From IMG/VR virus record IMGVR_UViG_3300013132_002199, positions 1-25,078 of that record: 25,078 bases of DNA, one strand, 5' to 3'. The DNA comes from a virus. Below the pieces are notes generated by a model. That model worked only from the letters and a program-made list of their open reading frames with translations. It did not search any database and had not been told where the DNA came from. How positions within the stretch are numbered: the first letter of the stretch is position 1; each line of letters starts with the position of its first letter. Positions 7,306 through 14,766 of the stretch are shown piece after piece. The position numbers were made by a program, and so were the translations under genes.

Positions 7306-8524
7306 TTACTTCTTCTATTTCTTCTTCTTTTTCTTCTTGATTTAAATACTCTTTACTATCATTTAAGTATTGAGTTAATAATTCAGTTGCAGATATTTTT
7401 TCTACTTTAAAGAATTTAGCAAGTCTGTAATCCATTAAGTGTCTTTCCATTTCATTTTTAAAAAAATCTAAATGTTCTTTTGTTAATACTTGATTTTTAC
7501 CAAGTATATCTATAGTATCAGTAAAATGCAAACGTGTAGTAAATATAGTATCTCTTCCAAGATTTACCATTTCATTTAGACTAGTTCTGAATGCTTTAAA
7601 GTTTACATGATTATAACCATCAGACCATCTCATTGTATGTCCATAGTCATTACAAAGTTTAATAATATTAAATAAAGATTTTTTAATATCTACATTAGCC
7701 ATTGTTTCCATAGCTAACATAATATTATCTTTATTACTACTTTCAAACATTTGTTTTAATCTAGTATACATAGCATCAGTAATCAAAACTTTTGGATTCA
7801 TTAAATCTAATAAAGTATTACTAGAAATGAATTTTTTGGTTTTGTTATAACTATGACTAATAACACTGCACATAGCATTTGCTAAGTCTCTATTATTAGA
7901 ATCTATGTCTCTTAAATCAATACCAGTCTCATAACTATTAACTTTAAATTCATAAAAACTATCGTTATTCAATAGAGTAAATAAGTGATCAATACTTTTA
8001 GCATATCCATTAGGAAAATAAAGTAAAGTATTATTATTTATTTCAGATTCAAAATTATTATAGTCAATAGGTATGTTTAATTCTTCTGCTATATGATCAA
8101 AATTAAATTTAGTAATAGTTGCAAATCCTACAGATCCTCTATTAGCAATTTTTTGTAGATTACTGTTTATTGTTTTATTATCAATTACAACATAATCTGA
8201 ATCATCAATTGATCTTTTAATTTTAAAACCTATTTCTTCACCTTTTTCTCTAACTTTATACCTTGGAAAAGCAAGATTGGGGACAAAATATATATTGTCC
8301 CCTTTTTTAAACTGCACATCCTTTTCTAAAGTAAATACTTTATCTATTTTTATTTCTCTAGGAAGAATTTTTATTTTTTCTAAAGTAAGTATTGGTTTAT
8401 TTTCTGTTCTATATTTTTTAATAATAGCTCTTATTTCATCACCAAGATATCTCCATCTTGTCATATTATTTAATTCAACACAAGGAGTAAAATAATAAAC
8501 TTCTTTAATTGGGTTAACTGACAT
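7289..8524 (-). CDS. Hypothetical protein, 411 aa, acidic C-terminal tail
   Basis: No family is recognised. The first 120 residues look beta-rich and basic, the middle (about 180-330) is mostly helical and Asn-rich, and the last 18 residues form a strongly acidic tail (EEKEEEIEEVNEHAE at the end). A segment near 290-312 (DYGHTMRWSDGYNHVNFKAF) looks like a conserved core. It lies between the nuclease and the MoxR ATPase and is likely translated with the nuclease because their ends overlap. It might be a substrate or adaptor of either system, but there is no direct evidence. Confidence 0.68.
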   Translation of the reverse strand: MSVNPIKEVYYFTPCVELNNMTRWRYLGDEIRAIIKKYRTENKPILTLEKIKILPREIKIDKVFTLEKDVQFKKGDNIYFVPNLAFPRYKVREKGEEIGFKIKRSIDDSDYVVIDNKTINSNLQKIANRGSVGFATITKFNFDHIAEELNIPIDYNNFESEINNNTLLYFPNGYAKSIDHLFTLLNNDSFYEFKVNSYETGIDLRDIDSNNRDLANAMCSVISHSYNKTKKFISSNTLLDLMNPKVLITDAMYTRLKQMFESSNKDNIMLAMETMANVDIKKSLFNIIKLCNDYGHTMRWSDGYNHVNFKAFRTSLNEMVNLGRDTIFTTRLHFTDTIDILGKNQVLTKEHLDFFKNEMERHLMDYRLAKFFKVEKISATELLTQYLNDSKEYLNQEEKEEEIEEVNEHAE

Positions 8525-8533
8525 AATTAATAA

Positions 8534-9502
8534 TTATTTAGAGGTTAGTTCAAGAATACTTTCTTTTAATAATAATTTTTGGAATTTACGCTTTGCGTCT
8601 TTCATAATGTTTCTGATAAACACATATTTTAAATCTACTGTAAGAACATCGCTAGTTGCAATGTTTTCTACTTTCTCTAGATATTTGTCAGAAATACTGT
8701 TTTCTTTAGCAAAGTTTACAGTATAGTTTACAAGACGTGTAGTCATAATACTTGCTATATCTGCACGGTAACCATTATTACTTTCAATTACATCTTTCAA
8801 TTTTTCAATTGTTGTTTCAGTTGTAATTTTATCACTCATCAATTCTTGAGGAGTTGGTAATAAGTCAAGTTTATTATGAATAAATGTAGTAAATAAAGTA
8901 GTTGCTTCAGGTCCAATACTACCTTCACCAATCATTTGAACCATTGGTAAATGATCTGCAAAGTTTTCAAACCCAGAGATACTATTAAAGAATGTAGTAA
9001 TAGAACGTGGATTAGTTTTTTGACCAATAAGTTCTGGGTGTTTGAGCACAAAGTTAATAGTTCGACCATCCATATCTACTTCTTCTGCCCATTTAGCCCA
9101 GCAATCTACATCAAATTTAAGTTTACAAGAAATAAATCTTGAAGTTTGTGCAGCATCTAGAGATGTAACTTGATAATCACCACCATCAGGATTTGAAGTT
9201 AGGATTACATGCCAATCTTCAGGTAATTTCCAAGAGTAATATTCTTGAGTATAAATCAAGTCCATTACAGCTTGCATCATTACTTGACTCCCACGCGTAA
9301 AATCATCTAACAAAAGTATCCCGCCATTCTTTTTATCTGCAATCCACTCAGGAGGACAGTATGTAGTACGCTTAACACCTGTTAGTTTTACAGCAGGGTC
9401 TTTAATAGCACGCTCTGCTTCCATTTCTGTAACCCATTTGGTCTTTGCTTGACCATTTACTTCTTTCACTACTTGAAATTCTTTCACTGGAAAGCCAACT
9501 AT
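8534..9502 (-). CDS. MoxR-type AAA+ ATPase, exon 2 (Walker B to C-terminus)
   Basis: This is the second exon of an intron-split gene; the complete CDS joins 10798-10580 to 9502-8534 and encodes 395 residues. Exon 2 begins with IVGFPVKEF, directly continuing ELSD of exon 1 to give the MoxR-like phrase ELSD-IVGFP. It holds Walker B ILLLDDF (about residues 135-141 of the joined protein), sensor 1 VILTSNPDGGDY (centred on Asn177), and the helical lid. MoxR ATPases act as chaperones with vWA proteins, and such a gene lies immediately upstream. A naive ORF caller would start at the ATG at 9505, but the G of that ATG is the last base of the intron. Confidence 0.88.
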   Translation of the reverse strand: MVGFPVKEFQVVKEVNGQAKTKWVTEMEAERAIKDPAVKLTGVKRTTYCPPEWIADKKNGGILLLDDFTRGSQVMMQAVMDLIYTQEYYSWKLPEDWHVILTSNPDGGDYQVTSLDAAQTSRFISCKLKFDVDCWAKWAEEVDMDGRTINFVLKHPELIGQKTNPRSITTFFNSISGFENFADHLPMVQMIGEGSIGPEATTLFTTFIHNKLDLLPTPQELMSDKITTETTIEKLKDVIESNNGYRADIASIMTTRLVNYTVNFAKENSISDKYLEKVENIATSDVLTVDLKYVFIRNIMKDAKRKFQKLLLKESILELTSK

Positions 9503-10579
9503 CATTAATGTTATCCTATAGGCTCTTTATCCTATAGTTCTGCAGTTTATTTTGTTATTTCTGCAGTTCAGACTATATCATCAATTACCTTTAAGTATTG
9601 GTATACATAAGTAATTGTTGTGCGCTCGTGGATATTTTGTCTTCAGCACCACCTGTTAAGATTACTTTATCTAGTCGTTGCTCCTTCAATGTATTTCTAC
9701 AAAGCTTGGATCAGGATTGTCCACTGCTGGATGTTCCCTGAGTTCACACAATTTTAGTCGGACCTAGTTGCTTTCCCTGTTTGTTTTTATTCTTATTGTA
9801 AATTCAAAATTTCCTTTGTTTACTTGATCTGTAAAAAACTGCCAACAGTCTCTTATATTTCTAAAAGCAAACAAATATTCTTCATTATCATTTTTTATTT
9901 CAAAAAAGAAACGTTTACCCAATGCATTAGGTATAACATTAAATTTTTGAACTGGTACAGATGAATTTGAATATCTTAATCTGTATCCATTTTCAGAAGC
10001 TACTCCTTTCTTATAACCTCCTGCAAGTCTATTTACTTGCTTTTTAGAGATTTTTAATTGTATAGCTGCTTCTTCTTTATCTTTAAATGATTTTAGATAA
10101 TTTCCTAGATAGTCATACATTTCAACTTCAGTATAATCATACTTAGTTTTGTATTTACCTTCCGCTCTCCCTTTTAGCACTGATTTAGAGAGTTTTTGCT
10201 TAGAGTAATTACTTAATGTTCTATCTACGGGATCTAATTGAAGATTAAAATCTGGTTTTAAATTTTGTATATAGTAAGATTCTTTTATAATCCTTTCTTC
10301 TGGATTACAAAATTCTACAATTTCATATAATATATGATCTTGTCCATATTTATTATATGCTTTTTGCAAAAAATCATTTGGGTGTTTTTTATAACCTAAA
10401 TGTTTTCTGTGTTCATGTAATCTTGCATACAAATCTTTACTGCTACCAATATAAAATCTATCATTACAAATGATTTTATATATACCAGACTTTTTTTGGA
10501 GTTCTTTTGAACTTAATTCTAAGAATAAATTTTTCATATAGTTATAATATACAACAAATATATGAAAAAATAAATTTTA
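9503..10579 (-). ncRNA. Group I intron (IA-like) in the MoxR ATPase gene
   Basis: The 1077-nt intron can be folded by eye. P1 pairs exon end GTCGGAT (10586-10580) with GTCCGAC (9763-9757), with the U.G pair at the splice site. P10 pairs exon 2 bases 2-7 (TAGTTG) with CAACTA (9770-9765). P3 is TTGTGTG (9751-9745) with CGCACAA (9624-9618). P4 is CAGG/CCTG, P5 is TCCA/TGGA, and P7 is GACTA (9676-9672) with TAGTC (9575-9571). A P7.1-like helix GTGG/CCAC lies between P7 and P3', a group IA feature. P8 is CAATTAC/GTAATTG (9617-9582), followed by two P9-type hairpins (CTGCAG arms 9540-9566; CTATAGG arms 9516-9537). The last base is G. Splicing restores the ORF; unspliced RNA hits TAA at once. Confidence 0.92.
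9764..10537 (-). CDS. GIY-YIG homing endonuclease inside intron 1
   Basis: This 257-residue intron-encoded endonuclease has an N-terminal GIY-YIG nuclease domain: SGIYKI (17-22), FYIGSS (28-33), Arg39 in LYARLHEHR, and the catalytic Glu at about 86 in RIIKESYYIQNLKPDFN. A degenerate NUMOD3-like stretch follows (LSNYSKQKLSKSVLKG, about 108-123). After it comes a NUMOD1/IENR-like DNA-binding repeat (VEMYDYLGNYLKSF..EAA..L.IS, then GYRLRY near 185). It would cut intronless alleles of the MoxR gene and drive intron homing. The whole gene sits in the P1 loop, and its last codons plus TAG overlap the P10 guide. A TATATTTG box (10555-10562) lies 17 nt upstream of the start but lacks a clear -33 partner. 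Confidence 0.9.
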   Translation of the reverse strand: MKNLFLELSSKELQKKSGIYKIICNDRFYIGSSKDLYARLHEHRKHLGYKKHPNDFLQKAYNKYGQDHILYEIVEFCNPEERIIKESYYIQNLKPDFNLQLDPVDRTLSNYSKQKLSKSVLKGRAEGKYKTKYDYTEVEMYDYLGNYLKSFKDKEEAAIQLKISKKQVNRLAGGYKKGVASENGYRLRYSNSSVPVQKFNVIPNALGKRFFFEIKNDNEEYLFAFRNIRDCWQFFTDQVNKGNFEFTIRIKTNRESN

Positions 10580-10798
10580 ATCCGACAGCTCATCTAATTG
10601 AGCAAGATTGATTTTAACAAAGTCTAATCCTTCTTCTTTTGCAATCTGACTAATAACAGTTGTCTTGCCAAGACCATGTTCACCCTCAACGTTAATTGCT
10701 ACGGGTGTCATTCCTTTTTGTTGAATAAGACGGTTGTTGTTAATAATCTGCTTTACAAAATCTTTTAATTCGTTTGTGTTTAAACTTACTTGTGCCAT
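10580..10798 (-). CDS. MoxR-type AAA+ ATPase, exon 1 (Walker A)
   Basis: First exon, 73 codons. It contains the Walker A loop GEHGLGKT (39-46) and the strand FVKINLAQLDELSD (60-73), where MoxR-like proteins normally continue with a hydrophobic residue plus VGFP. The ORF then stops with TAA, whose bases belong to the intron. Joined to 9502-8534 the reading frame is kept with no extra residues. The gene follows the vWA/metallopeptidase-like gene by 31 nt, the standard pairing of MoxR with its vWA partner. As a stand-alone ORF it would have a P-loop but no Walker B and would be inactive. Confidence 0.88.
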
Positions 10799-10829
10799 TG
10801 TTTTAGTTTTTTAATGTTTTGATTGTTTT

Positions 10830-12035
10830 TTAATTTAACTTAATTACTTTTCCAGGTAGATTCTCATTCATTGTAGACCTAGAAGATAGAACCCAAAGTG
10901 TTTTTACTTTAGGATTTACAGTACAAGATGCTTCACCATCTGTCAAATAAATTAGACAAGTATACTTACTTGTATTCTCATTCAAATGTTCTATTACGGG
11001 TTCAAATAATGTCCCACCCCTACCTTTAATTTCTAAATCTTTTTTGGGGTTATATACATCAATAGAATTAATTTGTGTATCACACTGTGCAATAGTAATA
11101 TTTACACCTACTTTATGCATGTGATATATTTCATTCATAAATTCTTTAAGTTCAGCATCACATACAGATCCTGAAGTATCTATACCAACTAATAATTCTA
11201 TTTTTCTAACAAACTTTTTACCAGGTACTTGTTCTTTTTCAAGTCTACGGTTAATCTTCTTTCTAGAAGTTTTGGTATGTGATCTAACACTACCATTTAC
11301 AAATTGTCTAAGATAAGCTTTCCAGTTAAACTTTGCTGGCTCAGGATTTATAATCTTATCATAAATTTGTTGAACTTCACCGGGTAAGTAACCTCTTGAC
11401 TTTAATGTTTGTTCTGCAGCCTCTTTAATTATATACTCATTTTGTTTAGTAATAAGTTTTCTTTCAGCTTCAGACATATTTTCAGTTATCTCATCCCATA
11501 TGTTATGATCATCTAATGTTTCAGGTAATTCTATACCATCACCACCATTACCACCATTGCATGTTTTATCAGGATTACCATTACATTTTTGCTTTTCTAA
11601 TTCTTGCTGTAAGATATTATAATAATAATGTGTACCTGCTCTTTTATTTAATGCAACACCTAACTGTTGTTCTAATGTTTCTGGTAAGATAGCACCATCT
11701 GGAAGTAATTGACTATCAATGAATTGATTTAATTCGCAATCCATTGCAATATTTGCCATTTTATGATTATGGAAATCATCTCTTAGCAATAAGTGATTAA
11801 ACACAAGATGCAAAGCTTCATGTAATATTAAACCTTGTTTGTGTTCTTTAGATAGACTATCCCAAAAATTAGGATTTACAATAAGTTTGTAATTAATACC
11901 TTCAATAGTTACACCTGCTGTTGGTACTCTTTCACTAAACTCTTTATTTACATTTAACAAAAACAGCCCATAAAAGGGCTGCTCTAACATAATGGTTTTA
12001 ACTATACTTGATAGTTCTTCTATGTGTTTACTCAT
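10830..12035 (-). CDS. vWA-like protein with N-terminal metallopeptidase-like domain (DUF2201 type)
   Basis: A 401-residue partner of the MoxR ATPase. The N-terminal half has a zinc-peptidase-like HEALH (72-76) in GLILHEALHLVFNH and, further on, NIAMDCELNQF (95-105), as in the DUF2201 putative metallopeptidase domain. A Gly-rich linker near 160-167 follows. The C-terminal half is a vWA-like domain with MIDAS-type DTSGS (286-290) in LLVGIDTSGSV and a later GRGGTLFEP loop. MoxR-vWA pairs are thought to act as metal- or cofactor-insertion or assembly chaperones; the phage role is unknown. It overlaps the 80-aa gene by 4 nt and precedes exon 1 of the ATPase by 31 nt. Confidence 0.86.
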   Translation of the reverse strand: MSKHIEELSSIVKTIMLEQPFYGLFLLNVNKEFSERVPTAGVTIEGINYKLIVNPNFWDSLSKEHKQGLILHEALHLVFNHLLLRDDFHNHKMANIAMDCELNQFIDSQLLPDGAILPETLEQQLGVALNKRAGTHYYYNILQQELEKQKCNGNPDKTCNGGNGGDGIELPETLDDHNIWDEITENMSEAERKLITKQNEYIIKEAAEQTLKSRGYLPGEVQQIYDKIINPEPAKFNWKAYLRQFVNGSVRSHTKTSRKKINRRLEKEQVPGKKFVRKIELLVGIDTSGSVCDAELKEFMNEIYHMHKVGVNITIAQCDTQINSIDVYNPKKDLEIKGRGGTLFEPVIEHLNENTSKYTCLIYLTDGEASCTVNPKVKTLWVLSSRSTMNENLPGKVIKLN

Positions 12036-12274
12036 AATAATGCTGCATAAGGATCATTCCAACCATTAGCATCTTCAATACCTTTAATATAGGCCTTTGC
12101 TTCTGCTTTAGTTTCAAATTCAATAATATCCCAATCTGTATACTTGTTAAGATTCTCATCTGTCTCAAAGTAATCTTCTAAACTTACTTCTAGAGAAGGA
12201 TCATAAACATCTAATTTTAAAGTTGCATCTTGGGAATAAGTGGCTAGCACTTTAAATACTTTTTTCTTTTCCAT
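12032..12274 (-). CDS. Hypothetical protein, 80 aa
   Basis: No family is recognised. The sequence is acidic: a short beta-like N-terminus (VFKVLATYSQDATLKLDVYD), then acidic and aromatic residues, then a helix EFETKAEAKAYIKGIEDANG (52-71) and the ending WNDPYAALL. It overlaps the RusA-like gene by 23 nt and the vWA gene by 4 nt, so all three are probably one translation-coupled set. It is a possible small partner of either neighbour. Confidence 0.62.
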   Translation of the reverse strand: MEKKKVFKVLATYSQDATLKLDVYDPSLEVSLEDYFETDENLNKYTDWDIIEFETKAEAKAYIKGIEDANGWNDPYAALL

Positions 12275-12638
12275 TTAATATTTTAATTTCAATTCTTGGG
12301 TTTTCTTTGTCATACTCATATTTACTAAATACTGGTATCATTTCATCACAATTATCATCATCTATCCATCCATGTTTTACCATAGCATCTTGTATAGTTT
12401 GAGCAGGATTTATATAATCAAACTTATGTTTACTACCTCTATAAAACTTAAACTCTATCATATATGGTTTTTCATACTTAGATATTTCTTTAATAAACTC
12501 ATCTTTTTGTTTATTAAAATCTTCTACTGTATCTGTTAACCATTTACGGGTTGCTTTACTTGCAATAAAGTGTCTACCTGTATAGACTCTAGAGTTTTTA
12601 CTTGAAGGTGTGTTACCGTGTATTGTAAATATTTTCAT
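12252..12638 (-). CDS. RusA-like Holliday-junction resolvase
   Basis: A 128-residue protein with the RusA pattern: an N-terminal strand FTIHGNTPSSKNSR (4-17), then KFDYINPAQTIQDAM (72-86) and HGWIDDDN (89-96). In RusA, acidic residues in PDxDN, in the following helix and in the DD pair bind metal in the active site. Here the candidates are Asp74, Asp84 and Asp93/94, with Asn77 near the usual DN position. RusA resolves four-way junctions during recombination and packaging. The length fits the family. It overlaps the primase gene by 4 nt. The motif match is good, although the PD pair is replaced by FDYIN. Confidence 0.75.
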   Translation of the reverse strand: MKIFTIHGNTPSSKNSRVYTGRHFIASKATRKWLTDTVEDFNKQKDEFIKEISKYEKPYMIEFKFYRGSKHKFDYINPAQTIQDAMVKHGWIDDDNCDEMIPVFSKYEYDKENPRIEIKILNGKEKSI

Positions 12639-13603
12639 GCTAATTCTTTAATTCTTTCAAATGTTTTTCTATAACCATAAACTTTTACAGCATCTGCTAC
12701 ATCTTTCTCTATATCTAGATATATAGGTTTAAGTTTAGGGTGTCTTTCAATATATTTTTCAGTAGATAATCTACCTGCTTCATCATTGTCAAAGATAATA
12801 TAAACTCTTGAATACTTAGATGTTATGTCATCTAGTTGTTCTTTTTTAATCATTGTATTTTCTGAATCAGGTGCAATAACATCATACTTCTTAAACATAT
12901 TTTTAAGACACATAGCATCTTTTAAAGAAGAAGCAATAAACAAAATATCTGAACCAATCAACTGTTCAATACCTTGTATATAATTTTTTACTTTTAGAAA
13001 TTTTTTATTTTGTACTTTGGGTTGATATATTTTATATAATGTCCCATCATCTTTAAAATAACCATAAATAAAATGACCTTGGATTTTAAGTTTTTTATTT
13101 GTAAGATCATCTTCTTTGGTCATTTCGTAATATTCAATAGGTTTTACATTGTATCTATTTAATAAATCAGAACTAATCTTATATTGCATCCAATATTTTA
13201 CATCTAAAGTATTCCATTCACGGGTTTCAAAACATGAAACTTGATACTTAGAGTGCTTTTTAAATTCAGCAATATTATATCCGCCATTGTTATGTAAAAC
13301 AAATTCATTGTAGTCTTCAATAATTTTATTAATTGTCTCTCTACGGGTACATATAGCATAAAGATTTCTTACTAAATCTACAGCATCACCACCTTTAGAT
13401 GTAGAAAAATCTTTGTAAAGATATTTATTACTATGTTTAGAATAATAAATAAACATACTAGGTGTTTTCTCTGTAGGATTAAATAGACTCTTAAATTTTA
13501 TATCTTGACCAACAAGTTTTTCAGATAATCTACAATATTTCTCAAATATCCATTCGTGTGGAACTCCAGATATTTCAGGTATTAAATGTTTAGTACTAAT
13601 CAT
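12635..13603 (-). CDS. DnaG-like primase with TOPRIM domain
   Basis: A 322-residue primase-like protein. Residues 36-80 resemble the CHC2 domain core (FKSLFNPTEKTPSMFIYY.., then YKDFSTSKGGDAVDLV), but the zinc-binding Cys/His set is not evident. The TOPRIM part is at about 218-300: LFIASSLKDAMCL (221-233) at the position of the usual EG..D motif, and VYIIFDNDEAGR (267-278) with the DxD pair Asp272/Asp274. The canonical TOPRIM Glu is missing, with Ser-Ser in its place. It would make RNA primers for the family B polymerase and work with the DnaB-type helicase. The 13603 start is followed upstream by a terminator, so it begins a new unit. Confidence 0.82.
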   Translation of the reverse strand: MISTKHLIPEISGVPHEWIFEKYCRLSEKLVGQDIKFKSLFNPTEKTPSMFIYYSKHSNKYLYKDFSTSKGGDAVDLVRNLYAICTRRETINKIIEDYNEFVLHNNGGYNIAEFKKHSKYQVSCFETREWNTLDVKYWMQYKISSDLLNRYNVKPIEYYEMTKEDDLTNKKLKIQGHFIYGYFKDDGTLYKIYQPKVQNKKFLKVKNYIQGIEQLIGSDILFIASSLKDAMCLKNMFKKYDVIAPDSENTMIKKEQLDDITSKYSRVYIIFDNDEAGRLSTEKYIERHPKLKPIYLDIEKDVADAVKVYGYRKTFERIKELA

Positions 13604-13614
13604 TTCACTACAAT

Positions 13615-13649
13615 ATTAAAAAAAGGGGATGTAATTGTACACCCCCTTT
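13615..13649 (-). terminator. Rho-independent terminator, leftward
   Basis: A 12-bp stem (AAAGGGGGTGTA / TACATCCCCTTT with one G.U pair, 13622-13649) with loop CAAT is followed by a T-run on the minus strand. It lies after the SSB-like gene. Confidence 0.87.
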
Positions 13650-13670
13650 AAGTTTAAACTTGTAAATCTT

Positions 13671-14360
13671 TTAGAGTTGAAACTCAAAAGCACTTTCTCC
13701 TGATTCAGAAGAAGTAAATGGATTCTCTTCTCCAAATGATTCTACTTTTTCTACTTTAAGTTTCTTAATATGCTTTTCAGCATCAAAAGGAATTAACTTA
13801 GATGGTTGAGCATCAGCTGCTTCCATACTATATAAATTCTTTTCATTTTTTACTAAGAATAAATCATAGTTAGTATAACCTTGTTTATTATTATACTCTT
13901 TACCACCAATAGTCATTTTAACCCATTGACCAGCAATAACTTTATTAAAACCTTTTACAAATTCTTCAATAGTTGCATATTTACCATCTACTTCTTCAAT
14001 CCAAGAAGCTTTGTTAATTGCAACACATGCATTGTAAACTGCTCTAAGAATTTGGTTATCTCTATTTACTTGCTGTCCATTAGGTAAAGTAGAATCTTTA
14101 TAACTATAGAAGTTACTTTTTACTCTACCAATTTGACCTTTGTATCTTGGACCATTTGGTTTAGCAGGATCAATTAAGAAACCTTCAAAGCTAGGGCCCA
14201 AATCTGGACCTTCTACATTGTATGATAAAAAGTATGAACTTGTGTCATACGGTGGTACAGTTAGTTCTACACTGTGAATTTGTACTGTCCATTGTCCTGG
14301 AGTAATAGTTTTAGGGGTTGAGCTACCAGTCTCTTTTGCTAAATTTTTAGTGCTAATCAT
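13671..14360 (-). CDS. Probable single-stranded DNA-binding protein
   Basis: A 229-residue protein with no catalytic motif. The first 170 residues look like a beta-rich OB-like core with several aromatic residues (TPGQWTVQIHSVEL, then YKGQIGRVKSNFYSYKD). The tail from about 205 is acidic, disordered and Ser/Glu-rich (FGEENPFTSSES) and ends in the hydrophobic tip FEFQL, like the acidic C-terminal tip by which SSBs recruit partners. It lies directly downstream of the Sak4-like ATPase; Sak4-type recombinases are often encoded beside an SSB. The annotation rests on tail architecture and context, so a different DUF669-like phage function remains possible. It ends at the 13615-13649 terminator. Confidence 0.6.
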   Translation of the reverse strand: MISTKNLAKETGSSTPKTITPGQWTVQIHSVELTVPPYDTSSYFLSYNVEGPDLGPSFEGFLIDPAKPNGPRYKGQIGRVKSNFYSYKDSTLPNGQQVNRDNQILRAVYNACVAINKASWIEEVDGKYATIEEFVKGFNKVIAGQWVKMTIGGKEYNNKQGYTNYDLFLVKNEKNLYSMEAADAQPSKLIPFDAEKHIKKLKVEKVESFGEENPFTSSESGESAFEFQL

Positions 14361-14367
14361 AATATTA

Positions 14368-14735
14368 TTAATTTTCGTAGTTAATTATTGCTTGTCTTAC
14401 TAGATCTAAATCATTTTCTATTTCAAAATTCTCAAACATACCAGATGGTGATTTACATGTATTGCTACCATCATTTCTGGTTTCAAATACATATTTCATA
14501 GTACCATCTTTATCTTTCTTTACTTTGGCAAATAATACAATAGAGAATAAACCTTCTAATGTAAGAGAGTTATCAATCATTTTACCAACTGTTTTTGCCT
14601 TAATTCTTTTTTCACCATAAGCATCCATACTTTCTTCTGCGTGAGTAAGCATATAGATGATAAGATCATCCCTCATAGTCTGAGGTGCTCTAGCAATATT
14701 TGCTAAATCTTTGGCAATTTTATTAAATTTTTCAT
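14368..14735 (-). CDS. Sak4-like RecA-fold ATPase, exon 2
   Basis: Second exon; the full CDS joins 15887-15572 to 14735-14368 and gives 227 residues. The junction creates a Tyr codon (T from exon 1, AT from exon 2), so the product reads ADEKG-Y-EKFNKIAKD, the expected phrase in this ATPase family. Exon 2 continues with helices and strands holding SIVLFAKVKKDKDG and FETRNDGSNTCKSP, consistent with the last strands and sensor region of the P-loop NTPase. An ORF caller starting at the ATG at 14745 would read intron sequence as MGYD and misplace the start. Confidence 0.87.
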
Positions 14736-14766
14736 CGTAACCCATATACTTTCATATATGGCTGGA

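Noticed and set aside
8534-10798. Broken MoxR ATPase read as a pseudogene or frameshift
   Set aside because: The gap holds a full ribozyme with matching P1 and P10 and an endonuclease gene; the exons join in frame.
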